Part shown: positions 7,732 through 15,800 of the stretch, piece by piece
Layout: every line of letters starts with the position of its first letter
Position numbering within the stretch: the stretch's first letter is position 1
Source: JAKVCB01 sp963578605
GTDB lineage: Bacteria > Planctomycetota > Planctomycetia > Pirellulales > Lacipirellulaceae
Assembly: GCA_963578605.1 (NCBI GenBank)
Contig: CAUZEA010000063.1
Coordinates: 1 to 33,586, forward strand
Direction: 5' to 3'
Length of the DNA stretch: 33,586 nucleotides
Notes under the pieces: generated by a model
Seen by the model: the letters and a program-made list of their open reading frames with translations, nothing else
Told to the model about the DNA's origin: nothing
The model's database searches: none
Translations under genes and position numbers: made by a program

Positions 7732-8121
7732 ATGCGTGTGCAGAATTACCAGGATGTCGACATGAAAGAAGTCGAAATGGAAGGTGCCGATGGCTGTCGC
7801 GTGCGCCAACTTGTGGGGCAATCGGACCAGGCCCCTAACTTCGCGATGCGGCAATTCGAGGTAGCACCGGGCGGGCATACCCCCAAGCACTTTCACGACT
7901 ATGAACATGAAGTTTTTGTGCTGGAAGGTGAGGGCGTGGTCGTAGATGGCGATCAAGAACAACCGCTTTCCTCGGGCGACGTCGTCTACGTTGCCCCGAA
8001 TGATGTCCACCAGTTTCGCAACACGGGTGACAGCCCCATGCGCTTTCTATGCCTGATTCCCAATTCAGCCACAGGCAAGCAAGTGATGGTAGCTCCCGAA
8101 TGTGGACTTGAATCTGCTTAG
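7732..8121 (+). CDS. single-domain cupin protein
   Basis: The 129-residue protein has both cupin motifs: GGHTPKHFHDYEHEVFVLEG (H53, H55 and E58 or E60 as metal ligands) and GDVVYVAPNDVHQFRN (P89, H93, N97). Stand-alone cupins of this size bind a divalent metal and act as sugar or amino-acid isomerases, dioxygenases or small-molecule sensors; the substrate cannot be read here. AGGAGAATA precedes the ATG, two bases after the previous stop. The stop codon TAG overlaps the AGGAG of ligA. The cytoplasmic location follows from the lack of a signal. The link to ligA is probably only co-transcription. Confidence 0.8.
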   Translation: MRVQNYQDVDMKEVEMEGADGCRVRQLVGQSDQAPNFAMRQFEVAPGGHTPKHFHDYEHEVFVLEGEGVVVDGDQEQPLSSGDVVYVAPNDVHQFRNTGDSPMRFLCLIPNSATGKQVMVAPECGLESA

Positions 8122-8135
8122 GAGTCTTTCGGCAA

Positions 8136-10142
8136 GTGGCCCCAAGCGTCGAGCAAGAAATCGCCGCGTTGCGTGAGGAAATTCGCGCTCACGATCGGCG
8201 CTATTACGTTGAGGCCACCCCCACCATTTCCGATCGCCGGTACGATCTTCTCCTGGAGCGGTTGGGGCAACTCGAGGCTGAACATCCGGACCTGGTCACA
8301 TCAGACAGCCCCACGCAAAGGGTGGGTGGCGAGCCCATCAGCGAGCTCGAGTCGGTTACGCATCGCACGCCGATGCTCTCGATCGACAACACCTACAGCC
8401 TGGAGGAGCTCAGCAAGTACGGCCAGCGAATTGACAAGTTGCTAGCGGGTGAGCCCATCGAATGGGTTGTCGAACTGAAAATCGATGGCGTTGCCGTTTC
8501 CTTGACCTACGAGAACGGTGAGCTCGTTCAGGGAGCAACCCGTGGCGACGGTCGTACCGGGGATGACATCACCCACAACGTGCGGACCGTGCAAGGTATT
8601 CCGCTGCGGCTTGTCGGCGAAAACCCTCCACCGTTGATCGAGATTCGTGGCGAGATTTTCATCACCAACAGTGATTTGGTGGAAATCAATCAGCAGCGGG
8701 AACAGGCCGGTGAAGAACCGTATGCGAATACACGAAACCTTGCAGCCGGAAGCATCAAGCTGCTTGATCCCCGGGTGTGTGCAACACGTCGATTACGCTT
8801 GTTTTGCCACGGTGTGGGTGAAGCAACCGATCTCACGGCTACTACCCACAGCGAGTTTCTCCAACAACTCACCACCTGGGGGTTGCCAATCACTCCCGAA
8901 ATCGCACTGTTCAAATCGATTGAAGCAGGGGCAGCCCACTGTGAGTCCTGGGTCGAGCGACTGCACGACATCGACTTTGAAGTTGACGGCTTCGTGTTGA
9001 AAGTCAATCGCTTCGACCAACGTGAACGGCTTGGTTCGACGAGCAAGAGCCCGCGGTGGCTGGTCGCCTACAAGTTCGAAAAGTATGAAGCGGTAACCCA
9101 GCTGAATGAGATTCGGGTCCAAGTGGGAAAAACAGGCACAATTACGCCAGTCGCAATTCTGCAGCCCGTACAATTGGCCGGCACAACCGTCAGCCGGGCC
9201 AGCCTGCACAATGCCGACGAAATTGAGCGAAAAGACGTTCGCGTTGGCGATACGATCGTCGTCGAAAAGGCCGGAAAAATCATCCCCCACATTGTTCGCG
9301 TCGAGAAGCACAAACGTCGGCGGGGAGCCCGTCGGTTCCGGTTTCCAGTCGATTGTCCCGAATGCAGCACACCACTCGTGAAGGATGAAGGTGGTGTCTA
9401 CATCCGTTGCCCCAATCTCTCCTGTCCTGCCCAGTTGAAGGAACGCATTCGCTACTTTGCCTCCCGCTCGGCAATGGATATCGAGGGCCTGGGCGATAAG
9501 CTCGTCGATCAACTCGTCGACACGGGTCTTGTGAGCTCGTACGCCGACCTCTATCGACTCGAAGAATCGCAGCTCGCCAGCTTGGAAAGGATGGGGGGAA
9601 AGTCGGCCCGGAATCTCGTTCGAAATATTGCCGAAAGTAAGGCGCGTGGTTTGGCCTGCGTTCTTAACGGCCTGTCGATCCGCCACGTGGGAACGCGGGT
9701 TGCGGGCGTACTGGCAAATCACTTCGGATCGATTGCAGCAATGCAGTCGGCCAGTATTGAACAACTCTCAGAAATCAACGAAGTGGGCCCTGTCATTGCC
9801 GAGAGCCTCCACGACTTTTTGGAGACCGAACATGGCAGCGAGCAGGTCCACCAACTGGCCGACTGCGGCGTCGACCTTGTCGCCGAAAACCGCCACTCCA
9901 CCAGCGGTTCCGACCTCTTGAAAGACAAGACTTTTGTCGTGACGGGCAAACTGGAAAAATACACCCGCGATGAGATTCACGAGCTGATCGCCCAACATGG
10001 GGGCCGGGCCGCCAGCGGCGTCTCTGCCTCGACCGATTATCTGGTCGCCGGTGAAAAAGCTGGCAGCAAATTCGCCAAAGCACAAAAGCTTGGGGTCGCA
10101 GTCCTCACCGAGGCCGAATTCCAGGAAATGGTGGCGGAATAA
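8136..10142 (+). CDS. ligA: NAD-dependent DNA ligase
   Basis: LigA seals nicks in duplex DNA during replication and repair, using NAD to adenylate an active-site Lys. The 668-residue protein has every expected part: N-terminal Ia domain with HDRRYYVEATPTISD (19-33), adenylation motif VELKIDG with catalytic K115, TRGDGRTGDD (135-144), the OB fold with VQVGKTGTITPVA (328-340), the zinc finger C407/C410/C425/C430, helix-hairpin-helix repeats (about 445-565), and a C-terminal BRCT domain (DKTFVVTGKLEKYTR, 597-611, to the end). Length and order are standard. The start is GTG 8136 with AGGAG eleven bases upstream; no ATG is better placed. It is the third gene of a plus-strand operon, 14 bases after the cupin stop. 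Confidence 0.97.
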   Translation: MAPSVEQEIAALREEIRAHDRRYYVEATPTISDRRYDLLLERLGQLEAEHPDLVTSDSPTQRVGGEPISELESVTHRTPMLSIDNTYSLEELSKYGQRIDKLLAGEPIEWVVELKIDGVAVSLTYENGELVQGATRGDGRTGDDITHNVRTVQGIPLRLVGENPPPLIEIRGEIFITNSDLVEINQQREQAGEEPYANTRNLAAGSIKLLDPRVCATRRLRLFCHGVGEATDLTATTHSEFLQQLTTWGLPITPEIALFKSIEAGAAHCESWVERLHDIDFEVDGFVLKVNRFDQRERLGSTSKSPRWLVAYKFEKYEAVTQLNEIRVQVGKTGTITPVAILQPVQLAGTTVSRASLHNADEIERKDVRVGDTIVVEKAGKIIPHIVRVEKHKRRRGARRFRFPVDCPECSTPLVKDEGGVYIRCPNLSCPAQLKERIRYFASRSAMDIEGLGDKLVDQLVDTGLVSSYADLYRLEESQLASLERMGGKSARNLVRNIAESKARGLACVLNGLSIRHVGTRVAGVLANHFGSIAAMQSASIEQLSEINEVGPVIAESLHDFLETEHGSEQVHQLADCGVDLVAENRHSTSGSDLLKDKTFVVTGKLEKYTRDEIHELIAQHGGRAASGVSASTDYLVAGEKAGSKFAKAQKLGVAVLTEAEFQEMVAE

Positions 10143-10165
10143 GCGGAATGGGAAATTCCGATAGA

Positions 10166-10201
10166 ACCCGTACAACTGCCAGGACCCGTAAAACTGCCAG
10201 G
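10166..10201. repeat. 2 x 18-bp tandem repeat
   Basis: ACCCGTACAACTGCCAGG (10166-10183) is followed directly by ACCCGTAAAACTGCCAGG (10184-10201), one mismatch apart. A degenerate third copy begins at 10202. It lies in the gap between ligA and the Gly-rich gene. Confidence 0.75.
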
Positions 10202-10283
10202 CCCTGTGGCAAACGACAGTCATGGCTTTCGCGGTTTCAAGGCCGTAAGCCGACCACCCCCGTCGGGGCGTTACTGGAATTGT

Positions 10284-10312
10284 TTGGTTTCCTCAGTTTT
10301 TCAGGTTATGCT
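10284..10312 (+). promoter_or_regulatory. possible sigma70 promoter for the Gly-rich secreted protein
   Basis: TTGGTT (10284-10289), 17-base spacer, TATGCT (10307-10312). Each box matches four of six consensus positions. It would give a leader of about 130 bases to ATG 10448. Confidence 0.3.
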
Positions 10313-10447
10313 GGAGGCTGGGCTGCGGGGTGTCCGCTTGGGCAGACTCTGCGACCAAAACAAGCGGGACCGTATACCCCCCAGATTTCTGGAAACCCAT
10401 TTTTCCAGCCCTCGGACAGCAGAAGAAACCAGCCCGGAGCAAAAACC

Positions 10448-11338
10448 ATGGCTTGGCGCATGTGGATCGCAACAGTTTGTGTAACGATGGTCTTCTCGAT
10501 AATGGCAGGCAGCAGCCGAGCTGCCGAGCCCGGCACACCACCCGAGCAGCCGACCACCTCCAGCGGAGCAGTGGGAGAAAACGAAGTGGTGGGGGAACCT
10601 GCCCAGCAGGTCGAGTTTTTCCAGGCCAAGGCCGACGGCCTGCTTGAAGTCAAGTTCATTGCCAAGAATGATCACGCAGCCAGAGTTGTCCTCCGCAATA
10701 CAACCAACCGGCAAATGGATGTGAAACTACCGGAGGCATTTGTCGGAATTCCCGTCCTCGCGCAGTTTGGCGGCGGTGGTTTTGGCGGCGGCGGCGGCGG
10801 CGGTGGCCGTGGTGGCGGCGGTGGCGGCGGTGGCATGGGTGGCGGCAGTCAAGGCATGGGCGGAGGCATGGGTGGCATGGGTGGAGGAGGCATGGGAGGA
10901 GGAGGTGGAGGTGGAGGCTTCTTCAGCATACCGCCCGAAAAAGTTCGCAGGATTGACCTCCCGGTCGTTTGCCTCGACCATGGAAAAAAAGATCCCTCTT
11001 CCTCGATGCCGTACGAAATCGTCCCCGTTCACGAATACGTCGATCGACCGGAAGTCGTACACCTGCTCAAGGCGTTCGGTTATGGAGAGTTGCAACACGC
11101 AGCGGCTCAGGCAGCAACGTGGCATCTGAATAATGATTTGAGTTGGTCAGCACTGGCGGCCAAACGGAAAGGGACGCGGCGCAGCTTCACTCGCCCTCCC
11201 TACTTTAGCCGCCAGGAATTACAAGCTGCGGTAGCCTACTCCGACGAGGCACGACGTCGCGCACAGCACAACCCTTCGGCTTCGCCCAATGCGGCTGCTG
11301 GTGATTCGTTCGAGCAATACCAGGAGGCCAGCCGGTAG
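10448..11338 (+). CDS. Gly-rich secreted protein, unknown function
   Basis: The 296-residue product has a signal peptide (MWIATVCVTMVFSIMAGSSRA, cleavage near 25). Next comes a folded segment with VEFFQAKADGLLEVKFIAKN, a Gly-rich stretch at 108-157 (long Gly runs with GMGGG units), and a C-terminal part that begins FFSIPPEKVRRIDLPVVCLD. That part holds helices around YVDRPEVVHLLKAFGYGELQ and a WHLNNDLSW segment. It reads like a periplasmic protein whose two halves are joined by a flexible Gly linker. The start is ATG 10448, with CCGGAGC 11-16 bases upstream; the longer frame from 10148 is not credible. It ends 44 bases before a strong hairpin terminator. A second protein with GMGGG repeats lies at 25213. 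Confidence 0.75.
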   Translation: MAWRMWIATVCVTMVFSIMAGSSRAAEPGTPPEQPTTSSGAVGENEVVGEPAQQVEFFQAKADGLLEVKFIAKNDHAARVVLRNTTNRQMDVKLPEAFVGIPVLAQFGGGGFGGGGGGGGRGGGGGGGGMGGGSQGMGGGMGGMGGGGMGGGGGGGGFFSIPPEKVRRIDLPVVCLDHGKKDPSSSMPYEIVPVHEYVDRPEVVHLLKAFGYGELQHAAAQAATWHLNNDLSWSALAAKRKGTRRSFTRPPYFSRQELQAAVAYSDEARRRAQHNPSASPNAAAGDSFEQYQEASR

Positions 11339-11382
11339 AAGAACTGGGCGAAACAAGCGTTCCTCCAGAAGAGAAAGAACAC

Positions 11383-11422
11383 CAAGCCCGGGGATTTGCG
11401 TCCTGCGGGCTTGTTTTCTTTT
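11383..11422 (+). terminator. rho-independent terminator after the Gly-rich gene
   Basis: CAAGCCCG (11383-11390) pairs perfectly with CGGGCTTG (11406-11413) across a 15-base loop and is followed by TTTTCTTTT. Its T run reaches the stop codon (11422-11424) of the convergent coiled-coil gene, so the two genes share this 3' region. Confidence 0.75.
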
Positions 11423-13272
11423 CAAGCCGCGGCCACATCGAATTCACGCAGGGCCGCCAGCAGTTTGCGAATTTCACTTTGATAGTCACCGCGCTCCAGC
11501 GACCATTCTGATTCTCGGTTTTCGAAATAATGTTGCTGGCGATCGAGTTCTTGTTCTCGGGCGATCAGTCGGGCGGCTTGTTCTTCCAGGTCTCTCTCGC
11601 GTCGCTCGGCCCACTCCTTGAGTTCATTTCGTTGCGTATTCATGCGTTGCAGCTGGTCGCCAAGCTCACTTCGAACTTCTTCTAGTTGTTCGCACCGATC
11701 ACCAATCTCTTCGAGCGTGAGGCGATAGTGATCCGCCAGTTTTACGCGCACCTGGGAAATCGATCGAGACAGGCTTGCCGGTGCAAGGGCACCCGATAAC
11801 TGGGACCATGTTTCCTCGGTAGCCAATCTCATTTCCAGCACTTCGCGTTGCGTGCCCCGCAACTCGGCCTGCATTACTTCGAGGGAGGTTTCCCGCTGTT
11901 CCAGCTGGTTCTCCCGCTGGTCAAGCTGTTGGCTGCGTCGCAGACATTCGCTGTGGGCATTTGCCTGCAGTTTGGACATTTCACTTCGTTCTTTGACCAT
12001 CTGGTCACTGAACTGCTGGCGACTTTCTACTAACTGAAGTCGTTCTTGCTTTAACTCTTCCTGCTGCTGGGAAAGCTGAACCTCGGCTTGATCAAGGTAT
12101 TGTGCGCGCGCGGCGCACTTGCTCATTTCTTGTTGAAGTTCAACAAGCCGTTGTTCCGTCACACCCAGGCGACGATAACGTTCCACCGCGGCATCGATTT
12201 CCTGCTGACGATACTCGAGCTGTGTTTTCCGGGTGTTCAACTGTAACTCGCGGTCTTCGATTTCCGCCAGCTGTTGCTGTAATTCGGCTTGCTTGATTTG
12301 CAGTTCGCTCGCCTGTTCACCAAGTTCTTTGCTCAAGTCCTCCAGTTGAGCCAGGTGGGCTTCGCGCGATTCCAACTCGGCAAGACGCTCAGTCGATTCG
12401 GCCTGTTTGCTGGTAAGTTGCTCGATATCGGCATAGAGTTGAGCCTGGCGTTGATCAAGTTCACGATGTCGCTCTTCGGTTGCAGCTTCCCGTTTGGCCA
12501 TTTCCTGGTGACGCTCATCCCACAAGCGGCGATCGTTTTCGATCGCCTCCAGGCGTTGGCGAAGCGTCACCTCGCGTTTTTCCAGTTCCTCGGCAAGTTC
12601 GTTGGTCCGCGTTTCGCGAGCGTCCAATTCGTCAATCCGTGACGCAGTCAAATCCTCGACTTCCGCTTCCAGAGCAGCTCCGCGGTCGGCCAGAGCCTGT
12701 TCCCTTTGCTGCAGCTCTTCGGTCCGCGTCCCCAACGCTTCGGTAAGCTGGATCTCGAGAGCAGCCTCGCGATCAGCCAGCAATTGCTCACGCTGCTTGA
12801 GCGATTCGGTGCGGGAAGCCAAGCCCGCGGCGGCCTGATTTTCTATCACACCCCCACGTTCCGCAAGTGCTTCCTCGCGCTGGTCGAGTTCTGACTCACG
12901 CTGTTGAAGCGATTGCGACTGCTCGTCAAACCAAAGGCGAATGTTAGCAAGCTTCGATTCGATATCTGCTTCTTGTGAAGTGAGGAGATCTACCCGCTGA
13001 TCGAGTTGGCCCTGCGAAGCCTGCAGGCGATCGGAAAGTTGAGCCGCATGGGTGTGCAACTGGTCGATCGAAGCGTCGTCCAGTGATCGGGCGGCTTCCA
13101 CCCCCTCCGCTTCCGGTGCAGCCCCTCCGGTTTGGGCCGCTAGCGGGCGGTGAGGTCCGCTCGCTGGCTCTAGATCGTCATTGCCATGGACCCCATGAGC
13201 GGGGTCGACCCGCGTGTTTTGAGAAGCTGCGAGCGACGAATCGTGTGTGCCATCTGTGGTGTGTTCCGACAT
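11422..13272 (-). CDS. long coiled-coil protein, unknown function
   Basis: The 616-residue protein has an acidic, His/Gly/Pro-containing disordered N-terminus (1-65) and then almost uninterrupted coiled coil. The heptads are built from recurring units such as QQREQLLADREAALE, QQREQALADRGAALEAE and QLEQRETSLEVMQAEL, very rich in Glu, Gln, Arg and Leu. A short interruption around ATEETWSQLSGALAPASLSR (about 495-515) separates the last coil, and the tail GDYQSEIRKLLAALREFDVA ends the chain. There is no signal or membrane segment, so it is likely cytoplasmic, perhaps a structural, filament-like or scaffold protein. AAGGA lies about nine bases before ATG 13272. It is convergent with the Gly-rich gene and about 310 bases downstream of trxA on the same strand. 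Confidence 0.8.
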   Translation of the reverse strand: MSEHTTDGTHDSSLAASQNTRVDPAHGVHGNDDLEPASGPHRPLAAQTGGAAPEAEGVEAARSLDDASIDQLHTHAAQLSDRLQASQGQLDQRVDLLTSQEADIESKLANIRLWFDEQSQSLQQRESELDQREEALAERGGVIENQAAAGLASRTESLKQREQLLADREAALEIQLTEALGTRTEELQQREQALADRGAALEAEVEDLTASRIDELDARETRTNELAEELEKREVTLRQRLEAIENDRRLWDERHQEMAKREAATEERHRELDQRQAQLYADIEQLTSKQAESTERLAELESREAHLAQLEDLSKELGEQASELQIKQAELQQQLAEIEDRELQLNTRKTQLEYRQQEIDAAVERYRRLGVTEQRLVELQQEMSKCAARAQYLDQAEVQLSQQQEELKQERLQLVESRQQFSDQMVKERSEMSKLQANAHSECLRRSQQLDQRENQLEQRETSLEVMQAELRGTQREVLEMRLATEETWSQLSGALAPASLSRSISQVRVKLADHYRLTLEEIGDRCEQLEEVRSELGDQLQRMNTQRNELKEWAERRERDLEEQAARLIAREQELDRQQHYFENRESEWSLERGDYQSEIRKLLAALREFDVAAA

Positions 13273-13580
13273 GGGGAAGTTCCTTGGCAGCCTGGCTGGA
13301 CACTGCAGTTGGTAGCACTTGGCAGCAGACTTTTGCTAATCCGCATAGTCCTCCCCAGCCGCTATCGGCATCTTACCTGGAGAAGTCGAGGTAAAGCGAC
13401 AAATAAACTCCCCCCACGGTCGCTCGATTCGTTCCCCCAGGAACGCCCCAAGAAATAAGGTCCGATTGCTAGCAACCGAACGACGGCCTGCAAGCGAGGC
13501 TGTTGGACTTGCTTTCTCCCACACCGGATCGACTCGCCCACACCGGATCGGCAGGGCCTGAATGCCATCAACCAGGCAAG
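13273..13580. other. intergenic region between trxA and the coiled-coil gene
   Basis: These 308 bases contain the direct repeat at 13518-13550 and a perfect 6-bp hairpin with 4-base loop (CGTTCC-CCCA-GGAACG, 13430-13445) without a T run. No coding frame is convincing. Confidence 0.4.
13518..13550. repeat. direct repeat CCCACACCGGATCG x2, 19-bp period
   Basis: The 14-base sequence CCCACACCGGATCG occurs at 13518-13531 and 13537-13550, separated by five bases, in the trxA to coiled-coil gap. Confidence 0.75.
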
Positions 13581-13904
13581 TCAAACCTTGGCAGCATCGA
13601 TTGCATCCTGGAGTCGTTTTTTCGTTTGAACCCCGACGAAACGTTCAACCACTTCGCCGCCCTTGAACAACATCAATGTAGGAATGCTGCTCACCCCATA
13701 ACTCTGGGCCGAGTTCGGGGAATCATCGACGTTGAGCTTGCCAACCTTTACCGCGCCTTCATTTTCACCGGCCAGTTCCTCCACGATCGGACCGATCTGG
13801 CGACAAGGTCCGCACCAGGGCGCCCAAAAGTCGACTAATACAGGATCGGAGGACTGCAAGACTTCACTTTCAAAATTTGTGTCGTTAATTTCGGCAACAG
13901 CCAT
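13581..13904 (-). CDS. trxA: thioredoxin
   Basis: The 107-residue cytoplasmic dithiol-disulfide oxidoreductase reduces protein disulfides and is itself reduced by thioredoxin reductase. The canonical active site WAPWCGPC carries C31 and C34. The cis-proline loop SSIPTLMLF has P75, FVGVQTKKRL follows, and the length is the usual one for TrxA. ATG 13904 gives the typical N-terminus (MAVAEINDTNFESEV). A near-perfect sigma70 promoter lies about 125 bases upstream at 14029-14057, so the gene is probably well expressed with a leader of about 118 bases. Confidence 0.96.
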   Translation of the reverse strand: MAVAEINDTNFESEVLQSSDPVLVDFWAPWCGPCRQIGPIVEELAGENEGAVKVGKLNVDDSPNSAQSYGVSSIPTLMLFKGGEVVERFVGVQTKKRLQDAIDAAKV

Positions 13905-14250
13905 CGGTTGGGCTCCCAGGGTCTTGGTAGGAAGTGAAAGACAAAAGCATCGCCTTCACGCGGTCCACGGTCGATTGAATGTCGGGCAAGCAGCGGGAAA
14001 ACCAGCTGTTTTCCCACCAAAGTCTGGCATTATAGGAACAGGTTGACCAGTGTCAACGTGTCGGTTTGGCCCTCCCTTGGGCTAAGGCAGTCCAGGCTCG
14101 TAACCAGCGGCCTTGACCTGAGCCGTTGACCATGGGTGGGATCGATGGTTCTAGCCACATCGACCCGTTGCGAGCGGGTACCCTTTCGACAATACTGGCG
14201 TCGTCGACACCTGCCGCTAATCATACTGTTCCCCTTCCCGGAGCTCTCCC
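13905..14250. other. divergent intergenic region trxA / CNHC thioredoxin-fold gene
   Basis: The 346 bases hold the trxA promoter (14029-14057) with its palindrome and, at the right end, the CCGGAGC ribosome site for ATG 14251. I found no clear promoter for the plus-strand gene. Confidence 0.4.
14029..14057 (-). promoter_or_regulatory. near-consensus trxA promoter with palindromic -35 region
   Basis: On the minus strand TTGACA (14056-14051), a 16-base spacer and TATAAT (14034-14029): both boxes are perfect consensus. The -35 box is one arm of the inverted repeat GTTGAC-CAGT-GTCAAC (14042-14057), which could be an operator or just chance. The predicted transcript start is near 14022. Confidence 0.75.
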
Positions 14251-14823
14251 ATGGTTAAAACTCTCAGCACGATGTTACCCCTTGGCACGACCGCCCCTGA
14301 TTTTTCGCTGGTGAACGTCGACGGACGGACCGTTTCGCGTTCGGACTTTGAAACCGAAGCCGGTCTGCTGGTCATTTTCATGTGCAATCATTGCCCGTTT
14401 GTCATCCACATTGCCGATGGCTTGGCGGAATTTGCTGCGGAGTATCAGCAAAAGGGGCTGGCAATCGTGGGGATCAACTCCAATGATGTCAGCAACCATC
14501 CAGCGGATTCTCCGGAGCAGATGGTCGCTGAGGTCGAGGCGCGCGGATATACCTTTCCGTATCTCTACGATGAAACCCAGGACATGGCCCAGACGTACCA
14601 GGCTGCTTGTACCCCCGATTTCTTCTTGTTTGATGGGAATCGCCAGCTCGTCTACCGGGGCCAATTTGATTCCAGCCGTCCCGAAAGCGAAATCCCCGTA
14701 ACTGGGGAAGACCTGCGGGTTGCCTGCGATGCGGTGCTGACAGGTCAAGAACCAGCCAGCGAACAAAGACCCAGCGTCGGCTGCAACATCAAATGGAAAG
14801 CGGGCAACGAGCCGAGTTACTGA
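14251..14823 (+). CDS. thioredoxin-like protein of the AhpC/TSA type, CNHC active site
   Basis: The 190-residue thioredoxin-fold protein has the AhpC/TSA-like start PLGTTAPDFSLVNVDGRTVS, the active site FMCNHCPFV with C45 and C48 in a CxxC, GINSNDVSNHPADSP, the cis-Pro region ACTPDFFLFD (C120, P122) and a conserved tail PSVGCNIKWK. This subgroup is widespread and described as thioredoxin family or peroxiredoxin-like. It lacks a signal peptide, so a cytoplasmic reductase or peroxidase role is likely. CCGGAGC precedes the ATG at suitable distance. It is divergent from trxA, which may reflect shared redox control; that is inference. Confidence 0.85.
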   Translation: MVKTLSTMLPLGTTAPDFSLVNVDGRTVSRSDFETEAGLLVIFMCNHCPFVIHIADGLAEFAAEYQQKGLAIVGINSNDVSNHPADSPEQMVAEVEARGYTFPYLYDETQDMAQTYQAACTPDFFLFDGNRQLVYRGQFDSSRPESEIPVTGEDLRVACDAVLTGQEPASEQRPSVGCNIKWKAGNEPSY

Positions 14824-14982
14824 GCGTTTTTCCACAGACTGGCAACCGCTAGCACCGTGGCAACCGCCAGTGGGTTCTCTGGCTTACCCTCTAGCAACCC
14901 CGCGGTTGTTTTGGGCTGCTCTTTACCCTGTAAGTCGAGTGCGTTTATTCTCTGCAGCTTACTCACCCGCAGGAGCATCGAT

Positions 14983-15762
14983 ATGAAAGCATTTATCCGG
15001 ATCGGGACGATCACGCTTTTCGCTCTCCTGGTTTCGTCAGGTGGCACCCAGGTGTGTGCCAAATCGTTCCGCATCGAGACGAAGGTCTACCGGGGGAATG
15101 ACAAGGAACCAATGAGCGAGACGATAACGCTGTTTCAAAACGGGGTCGTCTATGACTTTCTTACGGAACCGGCTCAAATTGCGGTTTTTCGCAAGCCGAT
15201 GGCGGACCAGCCAGGTCGTTTCGTTCTGCTCGATACCAAGCTCCAACGTCGCGCCGAGCTGACGACCGACCGGATCGGCCGGGCGCTCTTAAAATTGCAA
15301 CGGTGGGCCGCACGTCAACAAGACCCGACGCTGCGTTTTTCAGCCGACCCACACTTTGAGGGAACCTTTACCCCGGAGACGGGTGAACTGGTTCTGGAGA
15401 GCTACTTGCAGACGTACCGCCTGGAAACAACTCCAGCCAACGACCTTGAGGCACTCGCGGAATACCGTGGATTTTTGGACTGGTATACACGTTTGAACGC
15501 TTTCATGGTCAGCCACACACCGCCCCAGCCACGTTTGCATGTCAATGCAGCTTTGAGCAAGTACAAAGTCTTTCCCCTGGTCGTCGAACTAAGCCGCGCT
15601 GGTATCGATACGAACCTGGTAGCGAAACATGACTTTACGTGGCGTCTTTCACAACAAGATCGGGCCCGAATTGACGAAGCGCACGATGCGATGAGCAGCT
15701 ATCGCAAGGTCAGTAACGAGGAATGGTTACAGCATGAAGACGCCTCAGGCCAGACCGAGTGA
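14983..15762 (+). CDS. secreted protein, unknown function
   Basis: The 259-residue protein has a signal peptide (IGTITLFALLVSSGGTQVCA, cleavage near 26). The mature part starts KSFRIETKVYRGND, then FQNGVVYDFLTEPAQIAVFR and LLDTKLQRRAELTTD, suggesting an antiparallel beta sheet in the style of periplasmic LolA-like or DUF4412-like proteins. The second half is helical (LLKLQRWAARQQDPTLRF, then LAEYRGFLDWYTRLNAFM). It probably acts in the periplasm. ATG 14983 with AGGAG seven bases upstream is clearly better than the frame start at 14857. The upstream gap has partial repeats of TGGCAACCGC. It is convergent with ilvE, 38 bases apart. Confidence 0.7.
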   Translation: MKAFIRIGTITLFALLVSSGGTQVCAKSFRIETKVYRGNDKEPMSETITLFQNGVVYDFLTEPAQIAVFRKPMADQPGRFVLLDTKLQRRAELTTDRIGRALLKLQRWAARQQDPTLRFSADPHFEGTFTPETGELVLESYLQTYRLETTPANDLEALAEYRGFLDWYTRLNAFMVSHTPPQPRLHVNAALSKYKVFPLVVELSRAGIDTNLVAKHDFTWRLSQQDRARIDEAHDAMSSYRKVSNEEWLQHEDASGQTE

Positions 15763-15800
15763 CGTGGTTCGCCTGTGGGCTCCAAGCTGGTGCCCCAATC

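Larger units (their letters stand above)
10143..10447. other. intergenic region after ligA
   Basis: These 305 bases hold a small inverted repeat directly behind ligA (CGGAAT-gggaa-ATTCCG, 10144-10160, without a T run), the 18-bp duplication at 10166-10201 and a possible promoter at 10284. An open frame runs through in phase with the next gene, but its Arg-rich composition and lack of a signal argue against it being coding. Confidence 0.4.

Noticed and set aside
10148..10447. N-terminal extension of the Gly-rich protein
   Set aside because: It would bury the signal peptide and consists of Arg-rich sequence over repeats and a promoter.
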